Source: Pseudocercospora fijiensis CIRAD86
Lineage: Eukaryota; Ascomycota; Dothideomycetes; Mycosphaerellales; Mycosphaerellaceae
DNA length: 64,000 nucleotides
Reading direction: 5' to 3'
NCBI RefSeq assembly: GCF_000340215.1
Contig: NW_006921534.1
Location: 5,076,169 to 5,140,168, forward strand
Part shown: positions 55,722-64,000 of the stretch, piece after piece
How positions within the stretch are numbered: position 1 is the stretch's first letter
Layout of the letters: each line of letters opens with the position of its first letter
The notes under the pieces: model-generated
What the model saw: only the letters and a program-made list of their open reading frames with translations
Database searches by the model: none
Told to the model about the DNA's origin: nothing
Made by a program: the position numbers and the translations under genes

Positions 55722-56476
55722 TCAAGCAGTCCCCGTAAACCTCAAGACAAAATTCACAAGCACAGCCCCCAACAACGCCACCGCCAAAACCGTAGGACCA
55801 AACCTATCATCAAACCCTCCCTGACCTCGCATTCGAATGGATTTCGCTCGCCAATGAAATGTCACTAAAGCGTAGAGCATGGCTGCTACGGCTACGAGGG
55901 TGAAGAGGATGGCGGAGATTTGACCGACCTGGTGAACGAAGGAAGTGAGTAAAAGTAGGGCGCAGGGACTAAAAGGGTAGGTATGGAGGGAGGATTTTCA
56001 CGTACTGTATCTCCGAAATTCAAAAGTCCCATTGCTAGACCTCCTAGAATTACGGTGAAGTTTAGCCATGAGAGGAAGGTGCGTTCGTTTGCGAAGAAGA
56101 CTTTGGGTTCGATGCGGGTGGGGAGGGCGATGCGTTTTCCTGGTGGGAGGGGTTAGTATTGTGGTCTGTGTTTCTGCTTCTGCTTCTGCTTCTGGGGTTG
56201 AATGTGAATGTCCGAGGGATTCGGTCGTGGAATATCTGGGGGATGTTGTTGGTGAGTTTGAGGGTTTTGCGAAGGAGAGAATGGGCCAGCCAGCCATGCC
56301 ATGCCATGCCAGGTTGAGCTGAGTGGGGTTTGGGGTTCGGAGAGGAGTTTGCAGTGAGGAGGAGGGAGGGTTGAAGGGCCAGTGGGAGTGAGAGTGGGAG
56401 TGGTGAATGGTGAATGTTCAGGATCGGGTATTGGAGACTTACCGGGAGCAGTCTGGAGGAGTGGTTGAGAAGACAT
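55722..56476 (-). CDS. VTC1: Vacuolar transporter chaperone subunit Vtc1
   Basis: Three exons, 56476..56443, 56139..56006 and 55928..55722 (introns 303 and 77 nt), 124 residues against 129 in yeast. The start [12 protein letters not shown] and the segment [20 protein letters not shown] are hallmarks. Three membrane helices follow ([55 protein letters not shown]), the DUF202 fold. Vtc1 is the small membrane subunit of the VTC polyphosphate polymerase on the vacuole, whose basic residues line the polyphosphate channel. The frame is absent from any single long ORF because exon 1 is only 34 nt. Divergent from the dynein light-chain gene. Confidence 0.94.
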
Positions 56477-57067
56477 GTTGGCGGTGGTGTTGTTGATGTT
56501 CGGGTGTTTGTATTCGATGTTTGTGCAAGAGGCTTTCGCTCGTGGCCAGGAGTTTCTCTCAGATCTCAGTTGTTCGTCGTACGATGGTATGGTGGTGGTG
56601 GCCTCTGAGCTCCGCAGCCTTGGCTCGGGGATGTCAATGGCAGTGGAAGAGCTTGTTTTCTGTGCTGCTTCGGAAGTCGTGAAGAAGCTCGTCACAAGAT
56701 GCACGCTGATCCGTCGCTCACTCTGATTGGACGAAGCTCAGGCCAGCAGTGAAATGCGATTATGCGAGTTTATGCGAAATGCGGGGGGTCTCACATCCCC
56801 GTCAGATCTCGCATGCCAAGAGAGACGGCAAGGGAAGGAAGCATCAGGCCGACGCCGACGCCGACGCCGCCGAGCTCAGTGCCAATCTATCGGAATTCCA
56901 CTATGCACAATCTCGCCTGCCTGTCTCTGCCTCTCTGCCTGCTGCTGCTGCTGAAACTCGACTGATACATCACGCTACAACAATCACAACTACCTCTCGA
57001 CCATCTCCAAAATCATCCACCACTCACTCCATCACAGGAACACTCTCCAGTAACCCGAAAAGAAGCA
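56477..57067. promoter_or_regulatory. Divergent promoter, VTC1 / dynein light chain
   Basis: 591 bp. Contains a short GCCGAC array at about 56848-56871 and a GCTGCT run at about 56939-56953. Frames in both directions are low-complexity and not called. Confidence 0.45.
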
Positions 57068-57582
57068 ATGGCATCCAACTGTGTACGCGACCCGCAAGGC
57101 TGCTGCTGCTGCCACCACCACTCCTCCTCCTCCTCCTCCTCCTCCCCATTCTCCACCACCACCAACACGCCTCGCTAACGATATACTTCTCAAACCAGCC
57201 AATCCCCGTGCAACGCCTCAAGCAAATCTGCAACGACGCCTGCGACGCCGCCATAAGCTCTGCGTCCGTCTACGAACATTCCCAAACCCAAGCCTGGAAC
57301 AACGCCATCATCGGCAACATCCTGCAACAACTAATCTCAGAATCCGACAACACGCCCCCAAAACACAAATTCATCGTCAACACCACCATCATCCAACACT
57401 TGAGCGATCCACGGCCGTCGGGAGAGAATGCGAGCGAGAAGAAGGTGGGCAGGAGGGGAATGCATTCTGCGAGTGGAGCTTTTTGGAATAATGAGAAGGA
57501 TGGCATGTGGAGTCATAAGTATGAGGGAGGGGAGGGGAAGGGCATGGATATTGTTGTGTCGGTTATGTGGGTTGCTGTGTGA
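57068..57582 (+). CDS. Dynein light chain, Tctex type
   Basis: Two exons: a 15 nt first exon (57068..57082, MASNC) and 57199..57582; 132 residues. The 116 nt intron (GTACGC..CAG) holds a (CTC)n run of about 25 nt. The splice is in phase and gives MASNC-PIPVQRLKQIC, the normal Tctex1 start. Conserved core: NNAIIGNILQQL, KFIVNTTIIQHL, VGRRGMHSASGAFWNNEKDGMW and a C-terminal beta strand DIVVSVMWVAV. The protein is a cargo-binding light chain of cytoplasmic dynein. The loop after IIQHL (DPRPSGENASEKK) is somewhat long. A continuous frame upstream of 57199 is intronic and low-complexity, and should not be taken as coding. Confidence 0.9.
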
Positions 57583-58302
57583 GTGAGGACAGCAACAGCA
57601 ATGCCATGTGGACGCGTGATGAGCATGAGTGTGAGCGAGACGATGAAGACATCATTATTCGACAGTGTGCGATTGTGATCCGTGGAGCAAGCAAGGCGTT
57701 TGAGAGGATTCGTCTTTAAACCATGTACCTTGGATCTCGCGACCGGCCCTTGTTTGGAAGGGACGCCGGGCGGGTCGAGATTGACGTGTATGTATGTTAT
57801 ACCCTTTGAGTACTACTACAATTGGAAGCTTGTATATTGCTGGTCTTCTCTGGGCACTTCTTATTGCTACGCGTCTTCTCGCCGCTGTTGCCTCTTGTTG
57901 CATTTGCATGCTTATCTTGATTGGGTCAAGGATGTTTACGATTACACAAAACGTAATTGCGCGGCCGCGGCCCACATGCCGATCTTTCATATGATGCATA
58001 CGAGATCACGTGAAAAGGTTGAAAAAGGAACTTGGTTTTTGATCAAAGGTATGTCGTTGAAATGTATGTCGTTGACGAAGGTGCCTGTCATACCGCCGCC
58101 CCCTTCATTGTTTGCCCCATCTTTGCGTGGGTCAATTCTTTCCTTCCAACCACGTCACTTATTAATGCTATCCTGCTTGTCCAGCCGGTCAATGCTCGTC
58201 CTGTAGAAATATTACTGCTCCCAGCTTGATCATAATCTTGGTGCCGTAACTCCCCGTGGCTTTCATCTCATGCCGTCGTAGTTTGACCTCAATCATCTCT
58301 CC
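57583..58302. other. Convergent intergenic region
   Basis: 720 bp between the dynein light-chain stop and the stop of the minus-strand membrane-protein gene. A 174-codon plus-strand frame (57682..58206) has hydrophobic patches but no motif or start context and is not called. Confidence 0.4.
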
Positions 58303-60655
58303 TCAAGGCAGTAATTTACTCAACTTGCCTTCCGAAGTCCACAACGCTCTGTACGGCTCAAGCGGGAGTGGAATGCTACCACTATACCCAACATCGCCCT
58401 GCGCTTTCTGTAATGTCGCGGCAACTTTGCCCACCATTTTTGCAATCCATCGATCGTTGACCAACCCGCCGACAATCGTCTTCTTCATCCCGTCCTTGGT
58501 TGTCTGATGGAGGTCTTTGGCGAATTCTCGGATTTTGGCCTTCGTCGTCCCATCCTGCAGATTTTGACGAATGTTCTTGGCAAAGACTTTGAAGCCTGCT
58601 GCCTCTTTGAAGGAAATTTTTTCGGAATCAGGTATGCTGCGCTCTTCGTCCATTGAGGTGACTCGAGAGAGTCCATCGGACGTGGAGTCGGAGAAAGTGG
58701 GAGACATCGGCGTATCTGCTCGGTCCGCTGCATCGATCTCTTTTTCCATTTCGATAATTTTTGTGGCTTTGACGAGTGCGGCGACAAAGTTGAGCATGTT
58801 CTGATCACAAGAGACTGGTAGCGAGCCGTGGACGCTCAAAAAGATGTTCGTTTCGTCTTTGAGTGCCTGTTCCAGCTTGTGCTCCGCCTGTACTATCTTT
58901 GGAGTGCCGTCAGCTTGATCAATCTCCTGCTCGAGTACCTCTTCGTCCTCTCTCGTAGGTTTCGCCGGAATCAGATGCTCATGATGTGGTAGTAAGTACG
59001 AAGGTATCGTGAATGTCGCATCCGCTCCGCCCAGCCTGACGACTTGCTTGATGCTGTCGTTCTGCGGCTGGCCATCTACAAGTGCTGTACGATAGGCCAT
59101 CACATCTGAGAACTTGAGGTAGGTGACGATATCAAATGCAGAGCTGAGCGGCACCTGTCCAAGTCCTTCTATGTCTGCTAGCTGCACGCAGAAATTGGCA
59201 TCGGCAAGCCATGTAGACACCTTGCGATACAGCCTTCGAAGCTCTGCGCTATTTTCGGCGTATTGCTTGAATACCCGCTCCTGAAGAAGCATCTGTAGCC
59301 ATTGTCCACTTCCAGCAGCGTTAATGCTTGATATATTGATTGGATGAAAGTAACTCAATGGTGCAAGAAGGAGTCGAAGAAGGAACGGTAGCCGATGCAG
59401 AAATCGTCTGACATGAGGAGGCGATAGGTTCTGTAGTGTAGTGACTCTCACCGATCGCTGTAAACATTTAGCATTTCCACCTAGTCTCGCATGTAGCTCA
59501 TACATACAGTTGGTGGATGAGGGACAGAAGGTAGACTGTGCAGCTCAGCACAGACTGCTGCACGCATGTCTTTTTCATCGTTTAGTCGGCGGCCTTGGCC
59601 CTTAGCTCGTTGGCGCACCGCCTGTCGTGATTGATACACAGCGCTCGATGTTCGTATTTCAGTCAATTTCTCGTGATACTGCTTATCGGCAGCTTCATCG
59701 TCCGGGTGCAGTGCTGTCACGATATGCAGACCCGCTCTAGCGGAGGAGTCTCGCATATAGCTGACGCCGGTCAGAGTCTCTCTCAATTTGGGCCGATCTG
59801 TCAGTCCCTTAGATCCTGCTGTGGCAGCACGGAGTAGTGGTGTATCATCCAAGAAGACGCTGAATTCGCTTGCTACATCATCGTCATCATCCTCCAGGCC
59901 ACCAAATGTCATCTCAAATTGACCGCCTTTCGCGTTGGCATAGACATCGCCGATTTCGATGCGGCGGAAGAAGCGTACTGTAACCTCATCGACATATATT
60001 GCCAATTCAATGTCGTCGGCCAATTTGAGACCTACATCGATGTCAATAGTGAATTACAAGTGAGTCATTCTAATCGAAGAAGTAAGTATTCATTTGACAT
60101 ACCAAGTTCACATCCATGAGCAACCAGGGTGAGCGTCGAGAAGCTGAAAGTGACACCACGAATGACAAAGAGGCCATCGACATCGGTGTCGATTTCCAGG
60201 GCCGGCAGATTGAAAAGCGCAAGCTTGTCCCTAATGAAGTGCGGTTGACCACCGAGGAATTTTCGGAGACCTCGCCTTGCAAAGTTGGCGATTCTTGGAA
60301 ACTGGTTCAAAGAGGTCAGGAATATGGCCGGATAAGTAGCCGCGACGAACAGCCCATGCAGGAGCCATGAAGTGGAGCAGACGGCATAGATCAGGTTGTA
60401 GGTCGCCAGCAGTGTGCACAACGGAGCCGCTTCCCGAATTCTATTCTCGTAGGCGTGTCCATAGATGAGAAGCAATGTTTCAATGGCTGCCCCAGAACAG
60501 AGCCATCGTCTCGCGCACGAAGTAGCAGCGCACAGGAACACGACCGTCGATGTGGCCAATACTGCAGTGCTGAATCCCTTCGAGACATCTTTCCGTTTCC
60601 GATGTGAAGCCTGAGGGACAGGTTTCCGCGGGATCAGAATAGGGTTGGGCGCCAT
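58303..60655 (-). CDS. Conserved ascomycete membrane protein of unknown function
   Basis: Three exons, 60655..60103, 60031..59508 and 59457..58303 (introns 71 and 50 nt), 743 residues. The junctions give HGCELGLKLADDIEL and HPPTRSVRVTTLQNL. The N-terminus (MAPNPILIPRK) is cytosolic; about two to four hydrophobic segments lie between 30 and 130. A long soluble region follows with strands typical of lipid-binding tubes (LEIDTDVDGLFVIRGVTFSF; GGQFEMTFGGLEDD; INISSINAAGSGQWL). I recognise it as widely conserved in Pezizomycotina but cannot name a function; an AsmA/BLTP-like lipid-transfer fold is a guess. It shares its promoter with the phosphatase-like gene. Confidence 0.85.
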
Positions 60656-61418
60656 GCTGCCGACACTCAAGATATAATATCGCGTCCGGACGGAGATCAA
60701 TCACCCACGCATTTTCCTGCCACAGCAGGGTCTTATCCACGCTCTCTTCTCCTCAGCATTCAATGTTGTTGTTGTTGCTGTTGTTGTTGTTTCCCTCCCC
60801 AACGGGAAACGGTATAGCAATGACGTTCCTTAGCGTGCCATCAAACGTAGGAGGCGCGTTACCGGTAGAAGCAGTTTCTGCAACTGACGACTGTTCAGGT
60901 CCTCACTGCCGCCTCAAGAGCTGATGAGACTCACACTCCATAGAGAGGAGTGAATGGTAGAACTCCCTAGAGAGGAGTGGATGGTAGAACAGATGCTCCA
61001 TCTTTGTTGACAGCGACGATCTGACAGAGTTGATCCGATCCTTATTGTAAGCGCTGATCATTGAGGAGAGTTCGCCGCCGAGCATAGCATAGCGAATGTG
61101 GACTGAACTCCGTCCCCTGCCAGTCCAATCAAACTCTACTGTGAAACACCATCTGACCTTTCGTATTTGGACATCGACGTCGGCAGCACAGCTCCTTCTC
61201 AAGGTGCGAACATAGGAACAAAGATTCGCCTCCTAGGCCGACTTGCCCGCTCCAATCCACCCTCGACCTCGACACACCAATGATATGTCCACCCGGATAC
61301 ACGCTTCTTGGTGAAGATCGCTGCCTGCATCAAAGACGTGCTGCGAACTGACGAAGCTCATGGGCGATATAATACCCCCGCACAACTATCGATGGCGCAC
61401 GCAAGGTGACACTTACCA
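60656..61418. promoter_or_regulatory. Divergent promoter with tandem inverted-repeat motif
   Basis: 763 bp between divergent starts. Contains a (TTG)n run at about 60763-60792, a 27 bp unit repeated in tandem at 60935-60988, and TATAATA at about 61368-61374, 45 bp before the plus-strand ATG. Confidence 0.55.
60935..60988. repeat. Two tandem 27 bp units with ACTCC-N7-GGAGT
   Basis: Units 60935-60961 and 60962-60988 differ at two positions. Each holds the inverted repeat ACTCC-N7-GGAGT, with spacer (A/C)TAGAGA. The arrangement looks like a pair of dimeric transcription-factor sites. Confidence 0.75.
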
Positions 61419-63020
61419 ATGCAGTTCCACTTGCCGTCGTATACCACGCTTGCCCTCGGCTTGCTGGTCATGTTCACCGTCCAGACTGTCATCTCGGCCA
61501 TTATGAAGTTCAATCAGACTGCGCCAGCTCTGTTCACTGGCTTCGCATCGTTTGCCGGAGTTGGAAACGCCCAAACAAGTAACAGCGACAAGGCGATTCA
61601 ACCGACGGGCAATGACACTCCGTGCGGCGGAGACATCAACGTTAACTTATCATGGCACCCGCCGTCGAAGTACGAGGTGAATGATCTTGCCGGGGTGATC
61701 AATGGCACTGGCGTATACGGCTTCATCTTCAACTCCAGTGTGGGACCTCGGGATACTTACAATTGGTGCAATATGCCTCGTGCCAATCCCGACACTTACC
61801 CGAAGGCTGAGGAGGGCTATAAGCTGGAGTATGTCGAGGTCATCCACAGGCATCACAAGCGGACGCCATATGCCGCCAATACGTTTCCACGAGAAAGCTA
61901 TTCCTGGGAGTGCAGTGATGAGGCACTGTTCTATGGAGGCCAGCCCGTTGGAGTTTATGGCTCCGGTTCTGCCGAGACGTACTGGTCTGTCTATACATCC
62001 GCGACGAATCCGCTTGCGCCACTTGGCTTCAATGGGACCTGCCAATTTCCCCAAATCACTCGTGGTGGTTTGATGGACAGCAAGAGACATGGCAAAGATC
62101 TGAAGGCCGTCTACAGTGGCTTGCTGAACTTCATTCCAGAGCAGTATGATGGAAACCTGGTCTCCTACAGAGTCACAAATTCCATGACATCGCAAGTGGC
62201 AAGCGCGCTCATTCCAGGCATGTATCCTGAACGCGAGAACAAGGATGCGCCACTTCTCATCCAGCCCCACAGTATCGACAGTCTTGAACCGGCTTACAAA
62301 TGTGCCAGCGCGTCTGCTCTGTTTAGCTCTTACGGTTCTGGAAGCTCCTCGCCAGCTTGGCTTCAACACATTAATGCTTCGTCTAACCTTTTCGCGCGAC
62401 TCGATGCTTTATCTGGAGTCAGTCCTAATGCCAGCGATTGGCACATGAGCTGGGACCACTACTTCGACAACCTTTCAGCTCGACTGTGCCATCAGAAACC
62501 ACTTCCTTGCAAGATTGGAGATTCGACCGACTGCGTCAGCCAAAATGAGGCCGAGGAGGTCTTTCGCCTTGGCGAGTACGAATATTCTTTCATCTATCGC
62601 GACTCGAAACAAAGCTTGGCGGCAAGCGTAGCAAGTTATGGCATTTGGGTTGCCGAGCTTGCTCAGAATTTCAGACATGCTATGGGTGAAGGTCCTCCAA
62701 GCACAGGATCAGCCACCTCTCAGAGCGTCAAGTACAGACACAACGTTGCACATGACGGGTCGGTGTCTCGGCTGCTTTCGATTCTCCAGATTGATCGAAT
62801 GGTCTGGCCTGGTATGGGCGCTGAGATTGTGTTCGAGCTCTACAGCAAGCAAGGTTGCTACTACCTGAGAGTTCTTTGGGGCGGACAAGTGCTTAAATCA
62901 AGCCATCCAGCATTTGCGAGCATGGACATGGTGCCTGTCGGCACATTCCTAGCCTATATCGATGGATTGGTTGGTAAAGGAGCAAGCAAGATTCCCGAAA
63001 TCTGTGCCACGCCCCTCTAG
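61419..63020 (+). CDS. Secretory histidine acid phosphatase-like protein
   Basis: Single exon, 533 residues. Hydrophobic N-terminus (LALGLLVMFTVQTVISAI) is a signal peptide or anchor. Histidine phosphatase branch 2 features are present: HRHHKRTPYAANTF at 143-156, where the usual RHGxRxP reads R144-H145-H146-K-R148-T-P150, and the C-terminal HD pair H445/D446 in VAHDGSVSRLL. Several N-glycosylation sites (NLS, NGT, NSS, NAS) and Cys residues fit the secretory route. Branch 2 enzymes remove phosphate from phytate, proteins or phospho-sugars. The overall shape recalls the ACP2/PXYLP1-like subgroup. The Gly to His change leaves substrate and activity uncertain. Divergent from the unknown membrane protein. 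Confidence 0.85.
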   Translation: MQFHLPSYTTLALGLLVMFTVQTVISAIMKFNQTAPALFTGFASFAGVGNAQTSNSDKAIQPTGNDTPCGGDINVNLSWHPPSKYEVNDLAGVINGTGVYGFIFNSSVGPRDTYNWCNMPRANPDTYPKAEEGYKLEYVEVIHRHHKRTPYAANTFPRESYSWECSDEALFYGGQPVGVYGSGSAETYWSVYTSATNPLAPLGFNGTCQFPQITRGGLMDSKRHGKDLKAVYSGLLNFIPEQYDGNLVSYRVTNSMTSQVASALIPGMYPERENKDAPLLIQPHSIDSLEPAYKCASASALFSSYGSGSSSPAWLQHINASSNLFARLDALSGVSPNASDWHMSWDHYFDNLSARLCHQKPLPCKIGDSTDCVSQNEAEEVFRLGEYEYSFIYRDSKQSLAASVASYGIWVAELAQNFRHAMGEGPPSTGSATSQSVKYRHNVAHDGSVSRLLSILQIDRMVWPGMGAEIVFELYSKQGCYYLRVLWGGQVLKSSHPAFASMDMVPVGTFLAYIDGLVGKGASKIPEICATPL

Positions 63021-63764
63021 GAATTTAATGGCGAAGGATGTGGCTAGGGACTAGAAGCAAATGGCTTTTTCCAGCGATCAGATGTCCCATCCGTCCAGAG
63101 GCGATGAATGCCGAGATGAATGCGGTCTTCGACAGAAATCGATCGAAACCAGTCAATATCATACCAAGCAGCGAGTTGCCCACTTATCCACCAAGGCATG
63201 ATAATTTGCAGGGCGCCAGGGCTACCGCAGCTCATTCCGGCCCGTGAAATTTCCTCGGACGACAATACCGTTTCGAGCCTCATCGTGGGAGCAGTCAGCC
63301 TGGACGCCTCTCAGCAGCTATTCCGAGAGCCCGAGTTGAATACTCAACTTGACTTACAGACTGTATCGATGTGCAAGCACGGTTGCTGCATCTGAGGTCA
63401 GGATAGAATAGGTTAATAGAGAAGAAACCTGGGATCGGGCGAGTGTGAAAAGCTCAAGTGAAAGAAGCATTCTCTGGTCATTGTTGATGAGCTCGTCATG
63501 ATGTTGCCAACCAAGCCCCCGGGTTTAGCCTGGGCTGGAACAGTGGGGCAGATCTTGCTCGGTCGCTCCCGAGAAACTCTGCTCCTCCGATCTGAGAACT
63601 GCTTGCCGATCCACTAAAGCTAGACAGGAATCAATGACGATGCCTGGCGCGGATATGCCTTGTTGTTTGCGCGTAGATTATCCTTATACCGCTCACGGCT
63701 TGATTGGCGGCAGGTAGGCGTCTTTCTTTCTTGCTCCCCGACCTTCTCGCCCCTTTGTTCGGAG
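63021..63764. other. Intergenic
   Basis: 744 bp between two plus-strand genes. Short frames only (up to 101 codons, both strands). It holds the end of the phosphatase transcript and the promoter of the oxidoreductase. No distinct element is seen. Confidence 0.4.
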
Positions 63765-64000
63765 ATGACTGACGGCAGACCACTGCTCGACTCCCACGGA
63801 TCGCAGACACGATTCAACATGAGCCAGAAAATGGAGGGTGCGAAGAGGAAGAAGGTGCTGGTAGTGGGTGCGGGAGCTGCAGGTGAGGGAATGGAGCCGA
63901 CAGGACGTAAGACACGCGCTGACAATGCTACAGGAATGTCGTGTGCACATCATCTCTCAGAACATCCAGACAAGTTCGACGTAACGATTGTAGACGCTGT
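63765..64000 (+). CDS. FAD-dependent oxidoreductase (amine-oxidase-like), 5' part only
   Basis: Exon 1 is 63765..63882, the intron 63883..63933 (51 nt, GTGAGG..CAG), and exon 2 runs off the window. The N-terminal dinucleotide-binding fold is clear: KKVLVVGAGAAGMSCAHHL with GxGxxG at about 35-40, followed by FDVTIVDA at the end of the second strand. The intron interrupts the codon of the last Gly. This start is typical of fungal flavin-containing amine oxidase/protoporphyrinogen-oxidase-like proteins, but the catalytic part is outside the window. An alternative start is the ATG of MSQKMEG (codon 19). Confidence 0.85.
   Translation, partial: MTDGRPLLDSHGSQTRFNMSQKMEGAKRKKVLVVGAGAAGEGMEPTGRKTRADNATGMSCAHHLSEHPDKFDVTIVDA

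Noticed and set aside
56749..57198. 150-residue N-terminal extension of the dynein light chain
   Set aside because: Low-complexity Leu/Pro/His sequence encoded by promoter and CTC-repeat intron; the family starts at the spliced MASNC-PIPVQRL.
57682..58206. 174-codon plus-strand ORF
   Set aside because: Aromatic and Cys-rich composition typical of noncoding read-through; no motif and poor start context.

Overview
This is a filamentous ascomycete chromosome segment. Genes are compact and intron-poor, with introns of about 50-115 nt and GT..AG ends. Products such as Bud6, Pbp1, Vtc1, Ccc1, Fun26, Cid1-type poly(A) polymerase and PPR proteins are typical of Pezizomycotina. A 12.7 kb TA-rich block of dead retrotransposons shows C:G to T:A decay of the repeat-induced point mutation (RIP) kind. 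A Dothideomycete, perhaps Mycosphaerellales-like, is my inference from protein flavour and is not proven here.

Left gene block (1-15 kb): the 5' half of the CCT theta chaperonin gene (minus, cut by the window edge); a divergent pair of probable mitochondrial helical-repeat proteins (PPR, minus; TPR/Sel1, plus) around a 309 bp promoter rich in short tandem repeats; an orphan multi-pass membrane protein with a Cys-rich ectodomain; an orphan zinc-ribbon protein; an F-box-like protein; a 186 bp TA-flanked MITE; and a four-exon isochorismatase-like hydrolase with two microexons.

Repeat block (15,104-27,768): a Ty1/copia element on the minus strand, flanked by the 5 bp duplication GAGAG. It carries three 128 bp LTR copies instead of two. 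A Ty3/gypsy chromovirus (18,941-26,059, also minus) is inserted in it, with 196 bp LTRs and the duplication TATAC. Both are full of stop codons and transition mutations, and the decay stops abruptly inside the outer LTRs.

Right gene block (28-64 kb): Cid1-family nucleotidyltransferase; Fun26-type nucleoside transporter tail-to-tail with a Ccc1/VIT-type iron/manganese transporter; a small zinc-ribbon protein; a His-rich single-pass membrane protein; secreted GH17 glucanase; TauD-type dioxygenase; RapZ-C-like protein; mitochondrial-type J-protein; BUD6; ataxin-2 (PBP1); VTC1; Tctex-type dynein light chain; an unknown membrane protein; a histidine acid phosphatase-like secretory protein; and the start of an FAD-dependent oxidoreductase. 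No operon-like logic is expected. The notable arrangements are divergent promoters (PPR/TPR, RapZ-like/DnaJ, BUD6/PBP1, VTC1/DYNLT, membrane protein/phosphatase) and the vacuole-linked set FUN26-CCC1-VTC1. I found no tRNA, rRNA or CRISPR.
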